From Mycolicibacterium moriokaense (GTDB taxonomy: Bacteria; Actinomycetota; Actinomycetes; Mycobacteriales; Mycobacteriaceae), in NCBI RefSeq assembly GCF_003347205.1, contig NZ_QQBJ01000024.1, forward strand, positions 1-64,000: a DNA stretch of 64,000 nt, given 5' to 3'. The notes under the pieces were generated by a model that saw nothing but the letters and a program-made list of their open reading frames with translations, did not search any database and was not told the origin of the DNA. Shown one piece after another: positions 28,346-36,970 of this stretch. The position numbers and the translations under genes were made by a program. Within the stretch, counting starts at the first letter, position 1; every line of letters begins with the position of its first letter.

Positions 28346-29214
28346 GCGTCGCGGCAGTCCGGGAATTCGACGAGCGGTTGGTGGCGCCGACGACCGAACA
28401 CCTGTTGCGTTGGGTGGCCGCGGCCGATGACTACTCGCCGATCCACTTCGATCGCGACGTCGCGCAGGCCCGCGGCTTCTCCGAGCCGCTGGTGCACGGC
28501 CCGTGGAAGGCCGCGGTGCTGCGCCGGCTGCTGGCCGGGTGGCTCGGCCCGAACTGCGTCATCCGCGACCTGTCCGTGCGGTACCTGCGCGCCGACGCCG
28601 TCGGCCGCCCGCTGCGGTGCGGCGGCGAGGTGGTCGACGCCACAACGCAAGTCGACGGCTCAACCGAAATCCGTTGTGCCATCTGGGTTCGAGATGAGCA
28701 CGACCGTGTCAGCGTCGAGGGCGAGTGCGTGGCGATCGCCGAGCCCGACAGCACCGGCGAACTGCCGATGGATCGGTTGCGCGCCGCCGTGCGACTCGGG
28801 CAGGACGCAGGCACGTTCACCTATCGCGTCGAGGCCAATGACGTCGAGGCGTTCGCCGCGGCGATCGGAGCCACGGCCTCAACTGACGCCCCGGCGACCT
28901 ACTTCGCGGCACTGGACCCCGTCGAGCGCCGCGACCTCGACCTGGACGGCTTCCTGCACCGGCTGCCGTATCAGATGACCGGAGGCGGCAACGCCTTCAA
29001 CGAAGTCACCTACGAACGCCCCATCCGCGTCGGTGACGTGATCACGGTGACCACCCGATACACCGAGGTCTACCAAAAGCCCGGGTCGCGCGGCACATTG
29101 CTGTTCCGCGTCCGGGTCAACGAGATGCGCGACGCGTCAGGCACACTCGTCGCGACCAGCCGGTGCGCACACGTGCTGAGCTTCCGTCTCGAGCAGGGGG
29201 GCGACGCACGTTGA
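28342..29214 (+). CDS. Fused double-hotdog hydratase (MaoC + FAS1-like dehydratase domains)
   Basis: A 290-residue protein made of two hotdog domains. The first (1-125) carries the MaoC pattern AAADDYSPIHFDRDVAQARGF and LVHGPWKAA, with the catalytic Asp/His pair. The second (about 140-285) is a FAS1-like dehydratase half: GTFTYRVEANDVEAFAAAIG, YQMTGGGNAFNEVTYERPIR, VTTRYTEVYQKPGSRGTLLF. The second half is clearly related to the 44235 gene. Such proteins hydrate enoyl-CoAs, including branched dicarboxyl-CoAs such as mesaconyl- or itaconyl-type thioesters in known relatives. GTG 28342 overlaps the previous stop; its end overlaps the next start. Confidence 0.78.
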   Translation: MSVAAVREFDERLVAPTTEHLLRWVAAADDYSPIHFDRDVAQARGFSEPLVHGPWKAAVLRRLLAGWLGPNCVIRDLSVRYLRADAVGRPLRCGGEVVDATTQVDGSTEIRCAIWVRDEHDRVSVEGECVAIAEPDSTGELPMDRLRAAVRLGQDAGTFTYRVEANDVEAFAAAIGATASTDAPATYFAALDPVERRDLDLDGFLHRLPYQMTGGGNAFNEVTYERPIRVGDVITVTTRYTEVYQKPGSRGTLLFRVRVNEMRDASGTLVATSRCAHVLSFRLEQGGDAR

Positions 29215-29633
29215 TCCCGGAACACATCGCGATCGCGGGCGTGGGCTTCGAATTACCCGCGCGCGTGCACACCACCACCGCCGCGCAACTGGTCCGCTAC
29301 GCCGGCGCGGCGCGCGACTACTCCGGCATTCACTACGACGTCGACTATGCGCGTCGCCGGGGTTTCGACGGAGTCATCGTGCACGGCTTTCTGAAGGCCG
29401 CCTTTCTGGCGGAGCTGGGAAAGGACTGGACCGGCGGAGACGCCTGGTACCGCAGCTTCGGGGCCCGCTACACCGGCACCGACCTCGTCGGCGCGCCGAT
29501 CACCTGCCGCGGCCGGGTGACCGACCTCGACGTGGCCGCGGGACAGATCACACTCGAGCTGTGGACCGAGAACGTGCACGGCCGCACATCAACCACCGCG
29601 ACAGGCATCATCCAGATTGGAGAATCAGCGTGA
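29211..29633 (+). CDS. MaoC-family dehydratase
   Basis: A 140-residue single hotdog enzyme with the R-specific hydratase motif YAGAARDYSGIHYDVDYARR and VIVHGFLKAAFLAELG. The start is most likely TTG 29211, overlapping the previous TGA (TTGA) and preceded by a run of G at 29197-29202; an upstream start at 29163 would read through unrelated sequence. Its stop overlaps the next start (GTGA). It resembles the 43789 gene at the other end of the cluster (RVHTTTAAQLVRYAGAARDYSGIHYD versus the matching segment there), so the two are probably paralogues. Confidence 0.8.
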   Translation: MIPEHIAIAGVGFELPARVHTTTAAQLVRYAGAARDYSGIHYDVDYARRRGFDGVIVHGFLKAAFLAELGKDWTGGDAWYRSFGARYTGTDLVGAPITCRGRVTDLDVAAGQITLELWTENVHGRTSTTATGIIQIGESA

Positions 29634-30721
29634 CCCAGTCGGCATCCCGCACGTACTCGATCGCAGCCCTGCCGGGAGACGGTATCGGCAACGAGGTGCT
29701 GCCCGCGGCCATCGAGGTACTGGACTCTCTGGCACCCCGCTTCAGCATCGAATTCCGTTGGCAGCACTTCGAATGGGGCTGCGAGTACTACCAACGCTCC
29801 GGGCGGATGATGCCCGAGGACGCCCTGGACACGCTCGCGGGCCACGACGCCATCTTCCTCGGCGCGGTGGGCGCCCCCGGCGTTCCCGACCACGTGTCGC
29901 TGTGGGGCATGCTGATCCCGATTCGCCGCGAGTTCGACCAGTACGTGAACATGCGGCCCGCGCGACTGCTGCCCAACGTGCCCAGCCCGATCGCCACCCC
30001 GCGCATCTCCGACATGGACATGGTCGTCATCAGAGAGAACGTCGAGGGCGAGTACTCGAGGATCGGCGGCCGGCTGTACTCGGGTACCGACACTGAAATG
30101 GCAATCCAGGAGTCGGTTTTCACCCGCCGCGGGGTCGAACGGGTGATGAACTTCGCGTTCGAGCTCGCCGCGGGGCGGCGGCGACACCTGACCTCGGCCA
30201 CCAAGTCGAACGGCATCGTCTACACCATGCCGTTCTGGGATGAGGTGTTCGCCCAACGCGCGGCGGAGCATCCGGGAATCGACACCGATCAGTACCACAT
30301 CGACGCACTGGCGGCGATGTTCGTCCTCGACCCCTGCCGATTCGATGTGGTGGTGGCGTCGAACCTGTTCGGCGACATCCTGACCGACCTCGCCGCGGCG
30401 GTCGCAGGCAGCATCGGGGTGGCACCGTCGGCGAACGTCAACCCCGAGCGGCGCTTTCCGTCGATGTTCGAACCGGTGCACGGTTCGGCGCCCGACATCG
30501 CCGGGCAGGGGATCGCCAACCCCGTCGGCCAACTGTGGTCGGCGGTGCTGATGCTCGAGCACCTCGGCGAACTCGATGCCGCCGCCGCGTTGATGGACGC
30601 CATCGAATCCGTACTCGCGGACGGAGTCATGACACCCGATCTCGGCGGCAAGTCGAGCACCGCCGACGTCACGGCGGCCACCACAGAGCGGCTTGGCGCC
30701 GCCGTCCAGGCGGGGAGGTAG
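29630..30721 (+). CDS. Tartrate/D-malate dehydrogenase-like (beta-decarboxylating family)
   Basis: A 363-residue enzyme of the isocitrate/isopropylmalate dehydrogenase family. It begins SIAALPGDGIGNEVLPAAIE. GAVGAPGVPDHVSLWGMLIP is the segment typical of tartrate dehydrogenase/decarboxylase and D-malate dehydrogenase rather than LeuB. Substrate-binding REFDQYVNMRPARLL, ENVEGEYSRIGGR, and SNLFGDILTDLAAA with metal-binding Asp, then FEPVHGSAPDIAGQGIANP, are all present. It would oxidise a 2-hydroxy diacid with NAD and release CO2. GTG 29630 overlaps the previous stop. Together with the tartrate-dehydratase-like gene at 24019 it points to hydroxy-dicarboxylate metabolism. Confidence 0.87.
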   Translation: MTQSASRTYSIAALPGDGIGNEVLPAAIEVLDSLAPRFSIEFRWQHFEWGCEYYQRSGRMMPEDALDTLAGHDAIFLGAVGAPGVPDHVSLWGMLIPIRREFDQYVNMRPARLLPNVPSPIATPRISDMDMVVIRENVEGEYSRIGGRLYSGTDTEMAIQESVFTRRGVERVMNFAFELAAGRRRHLTSATKSNGIVYTMPFWDEVFAQRAAEHPGIDTDQYHIDALAAMFVLDPCRFDVVVASNLFGDILTDLAAAVAGSIGVAPSANVNPERRFPSMFEPVHGSAPDIAGQGIANPVGQLWSAVLMLEHLGELDAAAALMDAIESVLADGVMTPDLGGKSSTADVTAATTERLGAAVQAGR

Positions 30722-30727
30722 GCGTCG

Positions 30728-31534
30728 ATGTCGCAGTCACGGACGGCGGGCGCGCGGTTTTCCGGAGACCCCGTGCTGATCACCGGCGGTGCCGGTGGAA
30801 TGGGTGAGGCGATGGCGCGCCGGCTGGCGACGTCGGGTGCCAGGGTCGCGATCGTCGACCTCAAACCCGACGCGGTCGCCGACGCCGTGACGCGGATGCA
30901 GGACGACGGTCTCGACGTCGTCGGGATACCCGCCGACACCACCGACGAGGACGCGATGTCGGGCGCGGTCGCCGAGACCGTGCGCAGCTTCGGGTCGCTC
31001 TACGGGCTCATCACTGCCGCCGGAATCCGCCAGACCGCAGCCGGTTTCGCCGATATCGAACTGGCGTTGTGGCGGACGATCATGGAGGTCAACGTCACCG
31101 GCACCTTCGTCGCGATCCGCGCCGCCACCCCGGCGCTCGTCGCGAGTGGGGGTGCGATCGTCACCGTCGCGTCGGTCACCGCGGCCGCCGCGCGGATGAA
31201 CCAGTCCGCATACGCCACCAGCAAGGCGGCGGTCCTGCACCTGACCAAGCAGGTCGCGCTGGAACTCGCGGCCAAAGGGGTGAGGGCGAACTGCCTGTGC
31301 CCCGGCGTCACCAGCACGCCGATGATCGAGCAGGCCGTGCGTACCGACGGGCCCCGGGTGCTGGAGGACAAACTCAAAGGTTCCCTAGAGCAGTTCCGCC
31401 CCGGTATTCCGTTGGGCCGGTTGGCCGAACCCGACGATCAGGCCGCGGCCGCCGAATACCTGTTGTCCAAAGATTCCTCGTTCATCACCGGCGTCGGCCT
31501 GTATGTCGACGGCGGAGTCTCGATGCTGGGGTGA
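30728..31534 (+). CDS. Short-chain dehydrogenase/reductase
   Basis: A 268-residue classical SDR. Cofactor motif LITGGAGGMGEAMARRLATSG (TGGxGGMG, near residues 17-25), acidic residue after beta-2 (IVDLKP, NAD preference), AAGIRQTAAGF in place of NNAG, the catalytic Ser in TVASVTAAAA, Tyr-x-x-x-Lys as YATSKAA, and the C-terminal GLYVDGGVSMLG. The variant TAAG in the NAG position is within family range. It is 6 bases after the dehydrogenase. It probably oxidises an alcohol intermediate of the pathway. Confidence 0.88.
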   Translation: MSQSRTAGARFSGDPVLITGGAGGMGEAMARRLATSGARVAIVDLKPDAVADAVTRMQDDGLDVVGIPADTTDEDAMSGAVAETVRSFGSLYGLITAAGIRQTAAGFADIELALWRTIMEVNVTGTFVAIRAATPALVASGGAIVTVASVTAAAARMNQSAYATSKAAVLHLTKQVALELAAKGVRANCLCPGVTSTPMIEQAVRTDGPRVLEDKLKGSLEQFRPGIPLGRLAEPDDQAAAAEYLLSKDSSFITGVGLYVDGGVSMLG

Positions 31535-31539
31535 TTGTC

Positions 31540-32436
31540 ATGAACGTCGTAGCCCGAGTCGGCCGGTTCGTGTGGACCCACAAGATGGTCACCGCGAGCT
31601 TCGCCATCCTCGGAATCGTGGTGACGAGTGCGGTTTTCGTCCACCAACTGGCCCCGTTCGACCCGTACGCGCAAGACCTTGCGCTGCGAAACCTGCCGCC
31701 GATGGCCCACCAGGGCGGCGGCACCCACCTGTTGGGCACCGATGCGCTGGGCCGCGACGAACTGTCCAGGCTGATGCTCGGAGCACAGATCTCGCTGACG
31801 GTCGGCGTGGCAAGCGTTTTGGTCTCCGGACTGGTCGGCACCGTCATCGGTCTGATCGCCGGCTACTACCGGGGCTGGTTCGACGACATCGTGATGCGGT
31901 TCGTCGACCTGCAGATGAGCGTGCCGTCCCTGCTGATCGCGCTGTTGGTGCTGTATCTGGCCGGCCCGAGCTTCCTCAACATCGTCCTCGTGCTGGCCGT
32001 GACGCGGTGGATGGTGTACGCGCGCGTGTCCCGCGGCCTGATGCTGTCGCTGCGGGAGGTGCTCTTCGTGGAGGCATCGCGCGCACTCGGCGCGTCCGAC
32101 CTACGCATCATCGTGCGCCACCTGCTGCCGAACCTGTTGGCCCCCATCCTCGTTCTGGCCACCCTCGAACTCGCCGTGATGATGCTGACCGAGGCGTCGT
32201 TGAGCTTCCTTGGCCTGGGCATCCAACCGCCGGAGTCGTCGTGGGGGCTGATGCTCGCCGAGGGCCGCGAATACCTCACCTCTGCATGGTGGTTGGTCGC
32301 GGTTCCCGGCCTCGCCATCCTGTTCACCACGTTGAGCGTGAACATCATCGCGACCTGGCTGCGCAGTCGGTCCAGCCAGGCCACCTACGCACGCACCGGT
32401 TCACAGACAGAAAGGTCCCACAGTGCAGCAGCCTGA
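31540..32436 (+). CDS. DppC-type ABC transporter permease
   Basis: A 298-residue peptide/nickel-family permease, second-permease type. TM1 is at about residues 16-35, LLGTDALGRDELSRLMLGAQ is the DppC signature, and the EAA loop EASRALGASDLRIIVRHLLPNLLAP docks to the ATPases. LGIQPPESSWGLMLAEGREY and further TM segments make six in all. ATG 31540 is used; GTG 31531 overlapping the previous stop is the alternative. Its partner permease (DppB type) is not adjacent but 8 kb downstream at 40216, an unusual split. Confidence 0.87.
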   Translation: MNVVARVGRFVWTHKMVTASFAILGIVVTSAVFVHQLAPFDPYAQDLALRNLPPMAHQGGGTHLLGTDALGRDELSRLMLGAQISLTVGVASVLVSGLVGTVIGLIAGYYRGWFDDIVMRFVDLQMSVPSLLIALLVLYLAGPSFLNIVLVLAVTRWMVYARVSRGLMLSLREVLFVEASRALGASDLRIIVRHLLPNLLAPILVLATLELAVMMLTEASLSFLGLGIQPPESSWGLMLAEGREYLTSAWWLVAVPGLAILFTTLSVNIIATWLRSRSSQATYARTGSQTERSHSAAA

Positions 32437-33886
32437 CGACGCGGCGACCCGCCGCGAGGCGGCGATCGCCGATGCCCCGTCCAACGTCGACGAATACCCC
32501 GATGCTCCTCGGGTGGACGTCCGGCACCCGTTCACCGGGCAGGTGATCGCACAGGTCGCGGGATGTGGTGCGGCCGAGGTGGATGCGGCCTGCAGCACCG
32601 CCGCCGCCGCGCAGGAGCGCGGCCTGCCCCAGTGGATGCGCGCCCGTGTTCTCGACGCGCTCGCCGTGCTGCTCGACCGCGATCAGCAGCGGTTGGCCGC
32701 GCTGATCACGCTGGAGACCGGCAAGGCGATCCGCGACGCGCGCGGCGAGGTGGGCCGCGCCGCCGAGACCGCCCGGTTCGCGGCGGCCGTGGCCCGCACC
32801 CTGACCGGCGAGCAGGTGGCGACCGAGGCGACAGCCACCGGGGTCGGCAAGTTGGCCATCGCGCTGAGCTTGCCGATCGGTGTGGTCGGCGCGATCTCGC
32901 CGTTCAACTTCCCGCTCAACACCGTCATGCACAAGGTGGGACCGGCGATCGCGGCCGGTTGCGCGATCGTGCTCAAGCCCGCCCACCAGACCCCGCTGAC
33001 CGCGTTGGCGCTGCGGTCGCTGCTGGTCGAGGCGGGCCTGCCGCAGGATTGGCTGACGGTGGTCACCGACGACCGCACCACGGCGGGGCCCGCTCTCGTC
33101 GAACACCCGGTGCCCAAGCTGATCACCTTCACGGGCAGCAGCCAGGTGGGCTGGGGGATAGCGGCGACCGCGTACCGCAAAAAGGTTGCGCTCGAACTCG
33201 GTTCGAACTCGCCGGTGCTGGTCGCCGAGGACGCCGACATCGATGCGGCGGCCGCCAAGATCGCCAAGGCCGCCTACTCGACGTCGGGGCAGAGTTGCAT
33301 CTCCGTGCAGCGTGTCATCGCGCACCGCGCGGTGCACGAGCAACTCAACGACGCGCTCCGCAAGCACGCCGACGCGCTCACGGTCGGCGACCCGTTCGAC
33401 GACGCAACCGATGTCGGGCCATTGATCACCAGCGATGCCACGGCAAGGGTGAAAAGCTGGATCGACGAGGCGGCCGCGGCCGGCGCCGAAGTGGTGGCAG
33501 GCGGTGACGTCGTCGGCGCGAGCCTGCGTCCCACGGTCGTCGACCAGGCGCCGTGCGGCACCAAGCTGCGCGACGCCGAGGCGTTCGGACCGGTGCTTAC
33601 CGTCATTCCCTACGAGAGCCGCGACGAGGCGTTCGCGCTCGCCAACGAGACGGTGTACGGGCTGCAGGCGGGCCTGTTCACCCGTGACCTCGACCTGGCG
33701 CTGGCCGCGCTGACGCGGCTGGATTTCGGTGGCGTGCTGGTCAACGACATCCCGACCACCAGGCTCGACCAGCAGCCCTACGGCGGCGTCGGCGAGTCGG
33801 GGAACACGCGCGAAGGCCCCGCCTACACCGCGCGGGAGATGACCGAGATGCGCTTCGTGTCGTTCCAGCCGGGCGGTGCCACATGA
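32423..33886 (+). CDS. NAD(P)-dependent aldehyde dehydrogenase
   Basis: A 487-residue ALDH-superfamily enzyme. It has IGVVGAISPFNFPLNTVMHK (cofactor region), ITFTGSSQVGWGIA, catalytic Glu in ALELGSNSPVLV (about residue 258), catalytic Cys in STSGQSCISVQRV (about residue 292), and AFGPVLTVIPYES near the end. It belongs to the lactaldehyde/succinic-semialdehyde/glyceraldehyde-type group. GTG 32423 lies inside the end of the permease gene (14-base overlap). It may oxidise the aldehyde released by the HpcH/HpaI or DapA-like aldolase. The start has a GAAAGG ribosome site about 7 bases upstream. Confidence 0.88.
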   Translation: MQQPDDAATRREAAIADAPSNVDEYPDAPRVDVRHPFTGQVIAQVAGCGAAEVDAACSTAAAAQERGLPQWMRARVLDALAVLLDRDQQRLAALITLETGKAIRDARGEVGRAAETARFAAAVARTLTGEQVATEATATGVGKLAIALSLPIGVVGAISPFNFPLNTVMHKVGPAIAAGCAIVLKPAHQTPLTALALRSLLVEAGLPQDWLTVVTDDRTTAGPALVEHPVPKLITFTGSSQVGWGIAATAYRKKVALELGSNSPVLVAEDADIDAAAAKIAKAAYSTSGQSCISVQRVIAHRAVHEQLNDALRKHADALTVGDPFDDATDVGPLITSDATARVKSWIDEAAAAGAEVVAGGDVVGASLRPTVVDQAPCGTKLRDAEAFGPVLTVIPYESRDEAFALANETVYGLQAGLFTRDLDLALAALTRLDFGGVLVNDIPTTRLDQQPYGGVGESGNTREGPAYTAREMTEMRFVSFQPGGAT

Positions 33887-35094
33887 GCGGGCCGCTGGCG
33901 GGCATCGTGGTGGTGGATTTCACCGAGCGGGTGCAGGGCCCCTACGCCACCCAGATGCTCGGCGATTTCGGCGCCGACGTCATCAAGATCGAGCGCCCGA
34001 CGGCCGTGACACCCGACGGCAGGCCCGACGAGCGCTACGCGGACGGCACCGGGGCCCCGCCGGATTCCCTCTACCGGGCAACGTTTCTGGCCAACAACCG
34101 CAGCAAGCGCTCGATCGCCGTCGACCTGAAGTCCGAAGAGGGGCTGCGCACCATGCGCGCGTTGGTCGGCACCGCCGACATCGTCTACGAGAATTTCCGT
34201 CCCGGCGTGATGGACCGACTCGGTCTCGGCTACGACGCATGCCGCGAAATCAACCCCGGCATCGTCTACATCTCGGCGTCCGGCTACGGCCCGGACGGTC
34301 CACGGGTGAACAAACCCGGCCAGGACGTGCTGATCCAGGCGATGAGCGGGATCGGAGTGATCAACGAGGCCGCCGACGGGCGACCCACACCGATCGGGAT
34401 GTCCATCACCGACGTGCTCGGCGGACTCAACGGGGTGGCCGCGGTGCTGGCGGCGCTGGTGCACCGCGAACGCACGGGGGAGGGTCAGCAGGTCTGGGTC
34501 GACCTGTTGGGCAGCGCGTTCGCCGCGCTGAGCGAGCATCTGGTGCACATGCTGAACAACAGGGCCGACGAGCCGTCGCGGGTCACCCCGATGCACGGCC
34601 ACGGCTACATCCCGCCGCCGTACGGGTTCTACGCCACCAAGGACGGCTTCCTCGCCTTGTCCAGCGGCCGGCAGGTGCGCGAGATATGCGAAATCGTCGG
34701 GCTGGCCGACCTTTCGGTCGATCCGCGGTTTGACACCTACGCCAAGCGGGCGGCCAACCAGGGCGAGTTCGAGGCGATGATCGAGGAGGCGCTGAAGGCG
34801 CGGACCACCGACGAGTGGCTGGCCGTAATGGAACCCGCCGACATCTTCGCCGCGAGGGTCAACACCCTGCGTGATGCCGTCGACGATCCGCAGGCGGTGG
34901 CAACCGGGCGCGTGGTGTCCGTCGACAGCCCCGATGGCCCGCTGCGATTGGTCGCACCCGCGGCGCGCTTCGGGCGCACCCCGCTGGACGTCCGGCAGGC
35001 GCCGCCGCGGCACGGAGAACACACCGAGCAGATTCGTCGCGAACTCGGCTTGGACCGCGGCGACCGCGCAGACACCGCAGGAGGTCGACGATGA
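33883..35094 (+). CDS. Class III (CaiB/BaiF) CoA-transferase, copy 1
   Basis: A 403-residue family III CoA-transferase. It shows VVDFTERVQGPYATQMLGDF, ADVIKIERPT, NNRSKRSIAVDLKSEEG, and ENFRPGVMDRLGLGYDACRE. The nucleophilic Asp148 lies in KPGQDVLIQAMSG, with a Gly-rich RPTPIGMSITDVLGG after it. These enzymes move CoA between a donor such as succinyl-CoA and a carboxylic acid. ATG 33883 overlaps the aldehyde dehydrogenase stop, and its stop overlaps the next start. It is one of three paralogues in the unit, closest in style to the 41313 copy. Confidence 0.9.
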   Translation: MSGPLAGIVVVDFTERVQGPYATQMLGDFGADVIKIERPTAVTPDGRPDERYADGTGAPPDSLYRATFLANNRSKRSIAVDLKSEEGLRTMRALVGTADIVYENFRPGVMDRLGLGYDACREINPGIVYISASGYGPDGPRVNKPGQDVLIQAMSGIGVINEAADGRPTPIGMSITDVLGGLNGVAAVLAALVHRERTGEGQQVWVDLLGSAFAALSEHLVHMLNNRADEPSRVTPMHGHGYIPPPYGFYATKDGFLALSSGRQVREICEIVGLADLSVDPRFDTYAKRAANQGEFEAMIEEALKARTTDEWLAVMEPADIFAARVNTLRDAVDDPQAVATGRVVSVDSPDGPLRLVAPAARFGRTPLDVRQAPPRHGEHTEQIRRELGLDRGDRADTAGGRR

Positions 35095-36128
35095 CGTCGG
35101 CGACGACAGACAACGCACCGCGGACCGGCTCGGGCACCGACACGGCGCTGCTGAAGGTCGAGGACCTGACGATCTCTTTCCCGAGTCCCAACGGCACGGT
35201 GCACGCCGTCAACAACATCTGCTTCGACGTGGCCCCGCGCGAGCGAGTTGCGATCGTCGGCGAGTCCGGATCGGGCAAATCCGTTACGGCGCAGGCGTTG
35301 TTGGGATTGCTGCCGACAGCGTCGATCTCCGGGCGCATCGAGTTCGACGGGCGCGACGTGCTCACCATGCCCGCCGCCGATCTGCGGGGTCTTCGGGGCG
35401 GCGAGATGTCCTATGTCTTCCAGGATCCGCTGTCGTCACTCGATCCGGTCCGCACCATCGGCGACCAGGTGTGTCAGCCGCTGCGGATCCGCGGAGTCAG
35501 CCGCAAGGACGCCAAGGCGCGGGCGCTGGACATGCTCGCCGCGGTCGGCATCCCGGACCCGGCGCGTCGATACGGCGACTACCCGCACCAGTTCTCCGGG
35601 GGCATGCGGCAGCGCGTGATGATCGCGATGGCCCTGATCGGTGAACCGCGGCTGGTCGTCGCTGACGAGCCGACCACGGCGCTCGACGTCCGGGTGCAGG
35701 CCAAGATCGTCGACCTGCTGTACTCGCTCACCGAAGAGCGAGGCGTCGCAGTCGTTTTCATCACTCACGACCTCGGCGTCGTCGCCGGCTTCGCCCATCG
35801 GGTGATGGTGATGTACGCGGGCCGGGTGATGGAGAGCTGCCCCACCGACGAGCTGTACTACCGCTCGATCAACCCGTACACGCTGGGCTTGCTGCAGTCG
35901 TTGCCGCGCGTCACCGGCCCGATCCCGGAGAAGCTGTCCACCATCGGCGGCCGGCCGCCGTCCCCGTCGGACCTGCCGCCGGGCTGCGCGTTTCATCCCC
36001 GGTGCCGGTATGCCCGCGACATCTGCCGTACCGAGACACCACTGTTGCGCGTACCCACCGGCGGCGAGCACCCCAGCGCATGTCACCTCGCCGGTTGGCT
36101 CGCAGAGGAACCGGGGGTGCTGCGATGA
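35091..36128 (+). CDS. DppD-type ABC transporter ATP-binding protein
   Basis: A 345-residue oligopeptide-family ATPase. Walker A GESGSGKSVTAQALLG, Q-loop YVFQDPLSSLDPVRTIG, signature FSGGMRQRVMIAMAL, Walker B LVVADEPTTALD, and H-loop FITHDLGVVAGFA. The C terminus carries the family-specific iron-sulfur-type cysteine motif region GCAFHPRCRYARDIC. The ATG overlaps the CoA-transferase stop; its own stop overlaps the DppF-type gene by four bases. With 36125, 31540, 40216 and 37764 it completes an importer. Confidence 0.92.
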   Translation: MTSATTDNAPRTGSGTDTALLKVEDLTISFPSPNGTVHAVNNICFDVAPRERVAIVGESGSGKSVTAQALLGLLPTASISGRIEFDGRDVLTMPAADLRGLRGGEMSYVFQDPLSSLDPVRTIGDQVCQPLRIRGVSRKDAKARALDMLAAVGIPDPARRYGDYPHQFSGGMRQRVMIAMALIGEPRLVVADEPTTALDVRVQAKIVDLLYSLTEERGVAVVFITHDLGVVAGFAHRVMVMYAGRVMESCPTDELYYRSINPYTLGLLQSLPRVTGPIPEKLSTIGGRPPSPSDLPPGCAFHPRCRYARDICRTETPLLRVPTGGEHPSACHLAGWLAEEPGVLR

Positions 36129-36970
36129 CCGACACCGTGATCGAGGTATCGAACCTGGTGAAGGAGTTCGGGTCCGGCCGTCGCGCGGCCCGGGTGCTCG
36201 ATGAGGTGGGCTTCAGCGTGCAGCGCGGCGAAACCGTCGGGTTGGTCGGCGAATCCGGTTCGGGCAAGTCGACGACGGCCCGTTGCATCCTGCGGCTGAT
36301 CGAACCGACGTCGGGAAGCATCCGGTTCGAGGGCGACGACGTGCTGGCGTTCCGCAGGCGCAGGCTCAAGGAGTACCGCGCCCGCGCACAGATGGTGTTC
36401 CAGGACCCGTACTCGTCGCTGGACCCGCGGATGTGTGTCGAGGACATCATCGCCGAGGGCATTCGCATCCACCGCCCGAGGGAGAAGCGCGAAGCGGTGC
36501 GCGATCAGATCGTCGAACTGCTCGAACTCGTCGGTCTGCGGCCCGACCACCTGGCGCGGCGGCCCGCGGCGTTCTCCGGCGGTGAGCGCCAGCGCATCGG
36601 CATCGCTCGAGCATTGGCCGTCCGGCCCAGCCTGCTGATCTGCGACGAGCCCGTCGCGTCACTGGACGTGTCGATCCAGGCGCAGATCCTCAACCTGTTC
36701 GTCGACCTCAAATCCCAACTCGGGCTGACGATGATCTACATCGCCCACGATCTCGCGACGGTACGTCACCTGTGCGACCGCATCGTGGTGATGCGGGGCG
36801 GCCAGATCAAGGAGATCGGATCTCGTGACGAGGTGTACGGCGCACCCCGCGATCCGTACACGATCGCGCTGATGCGGGCGGTTCCCGAACCGGACCCGGT
36901 GGCCGCGCGTGGCCGTTCCGAGGAGCGCAGGGTGGCGGCCGCCGCGGCGGCCGGAAAGGCGACGCCATGA
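36125..36970 (+). CDS. DppF-type ABC transporter ATP-binding protein
   Basis: A 281-residue second ATPase. Walker A GESGSGKSTTARCILR, Q-loop MVFQDPYSSLDPRM, signature FSGGERQRIGIARALA, Walker B LLICDEPVASLDVS, H-loop YIAHDLATVRHLC. It lacks most of the C-terminal cysteine extension of its partner. ATG 36125 is taken (overlap with the preceding stop); the frame continues open to 36002 inside the other gene. It forms the heterodimeric motor of the importer. Confidence 0.92.
   Translation: MTDTVIEVSNLVKEFGSGRRAARVLDEVGFSVQRGETVGLVGESGSGKSTTARCILRLIEPTSGSIRFEGDDVLAFRRRRLKEYRARAQMVFQDPYSSLDPRMCVEDIIAEGIRIHRPREKREAVRDQIVELLELVGLRPDHLARRPAAFSGGERQRIGIARALAVRPSLLICDEPVASLDVSIQAQILNLFVDLKSQLGLTMIYIAHDLATVRHLCDRIVVMRGGQIKEIGSRDEVYGAPRDPYTIALMRAVPEPDPVAARGRSEERRVAAAAAAGKATP

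Noticed and set aside
30002-31620. GGAATCG at about 31609 as another LacI site
   Set aside because: It is inside the coding region of the permease gene, lacks the TTTC half-site, and a 7-base match is expected by chance.
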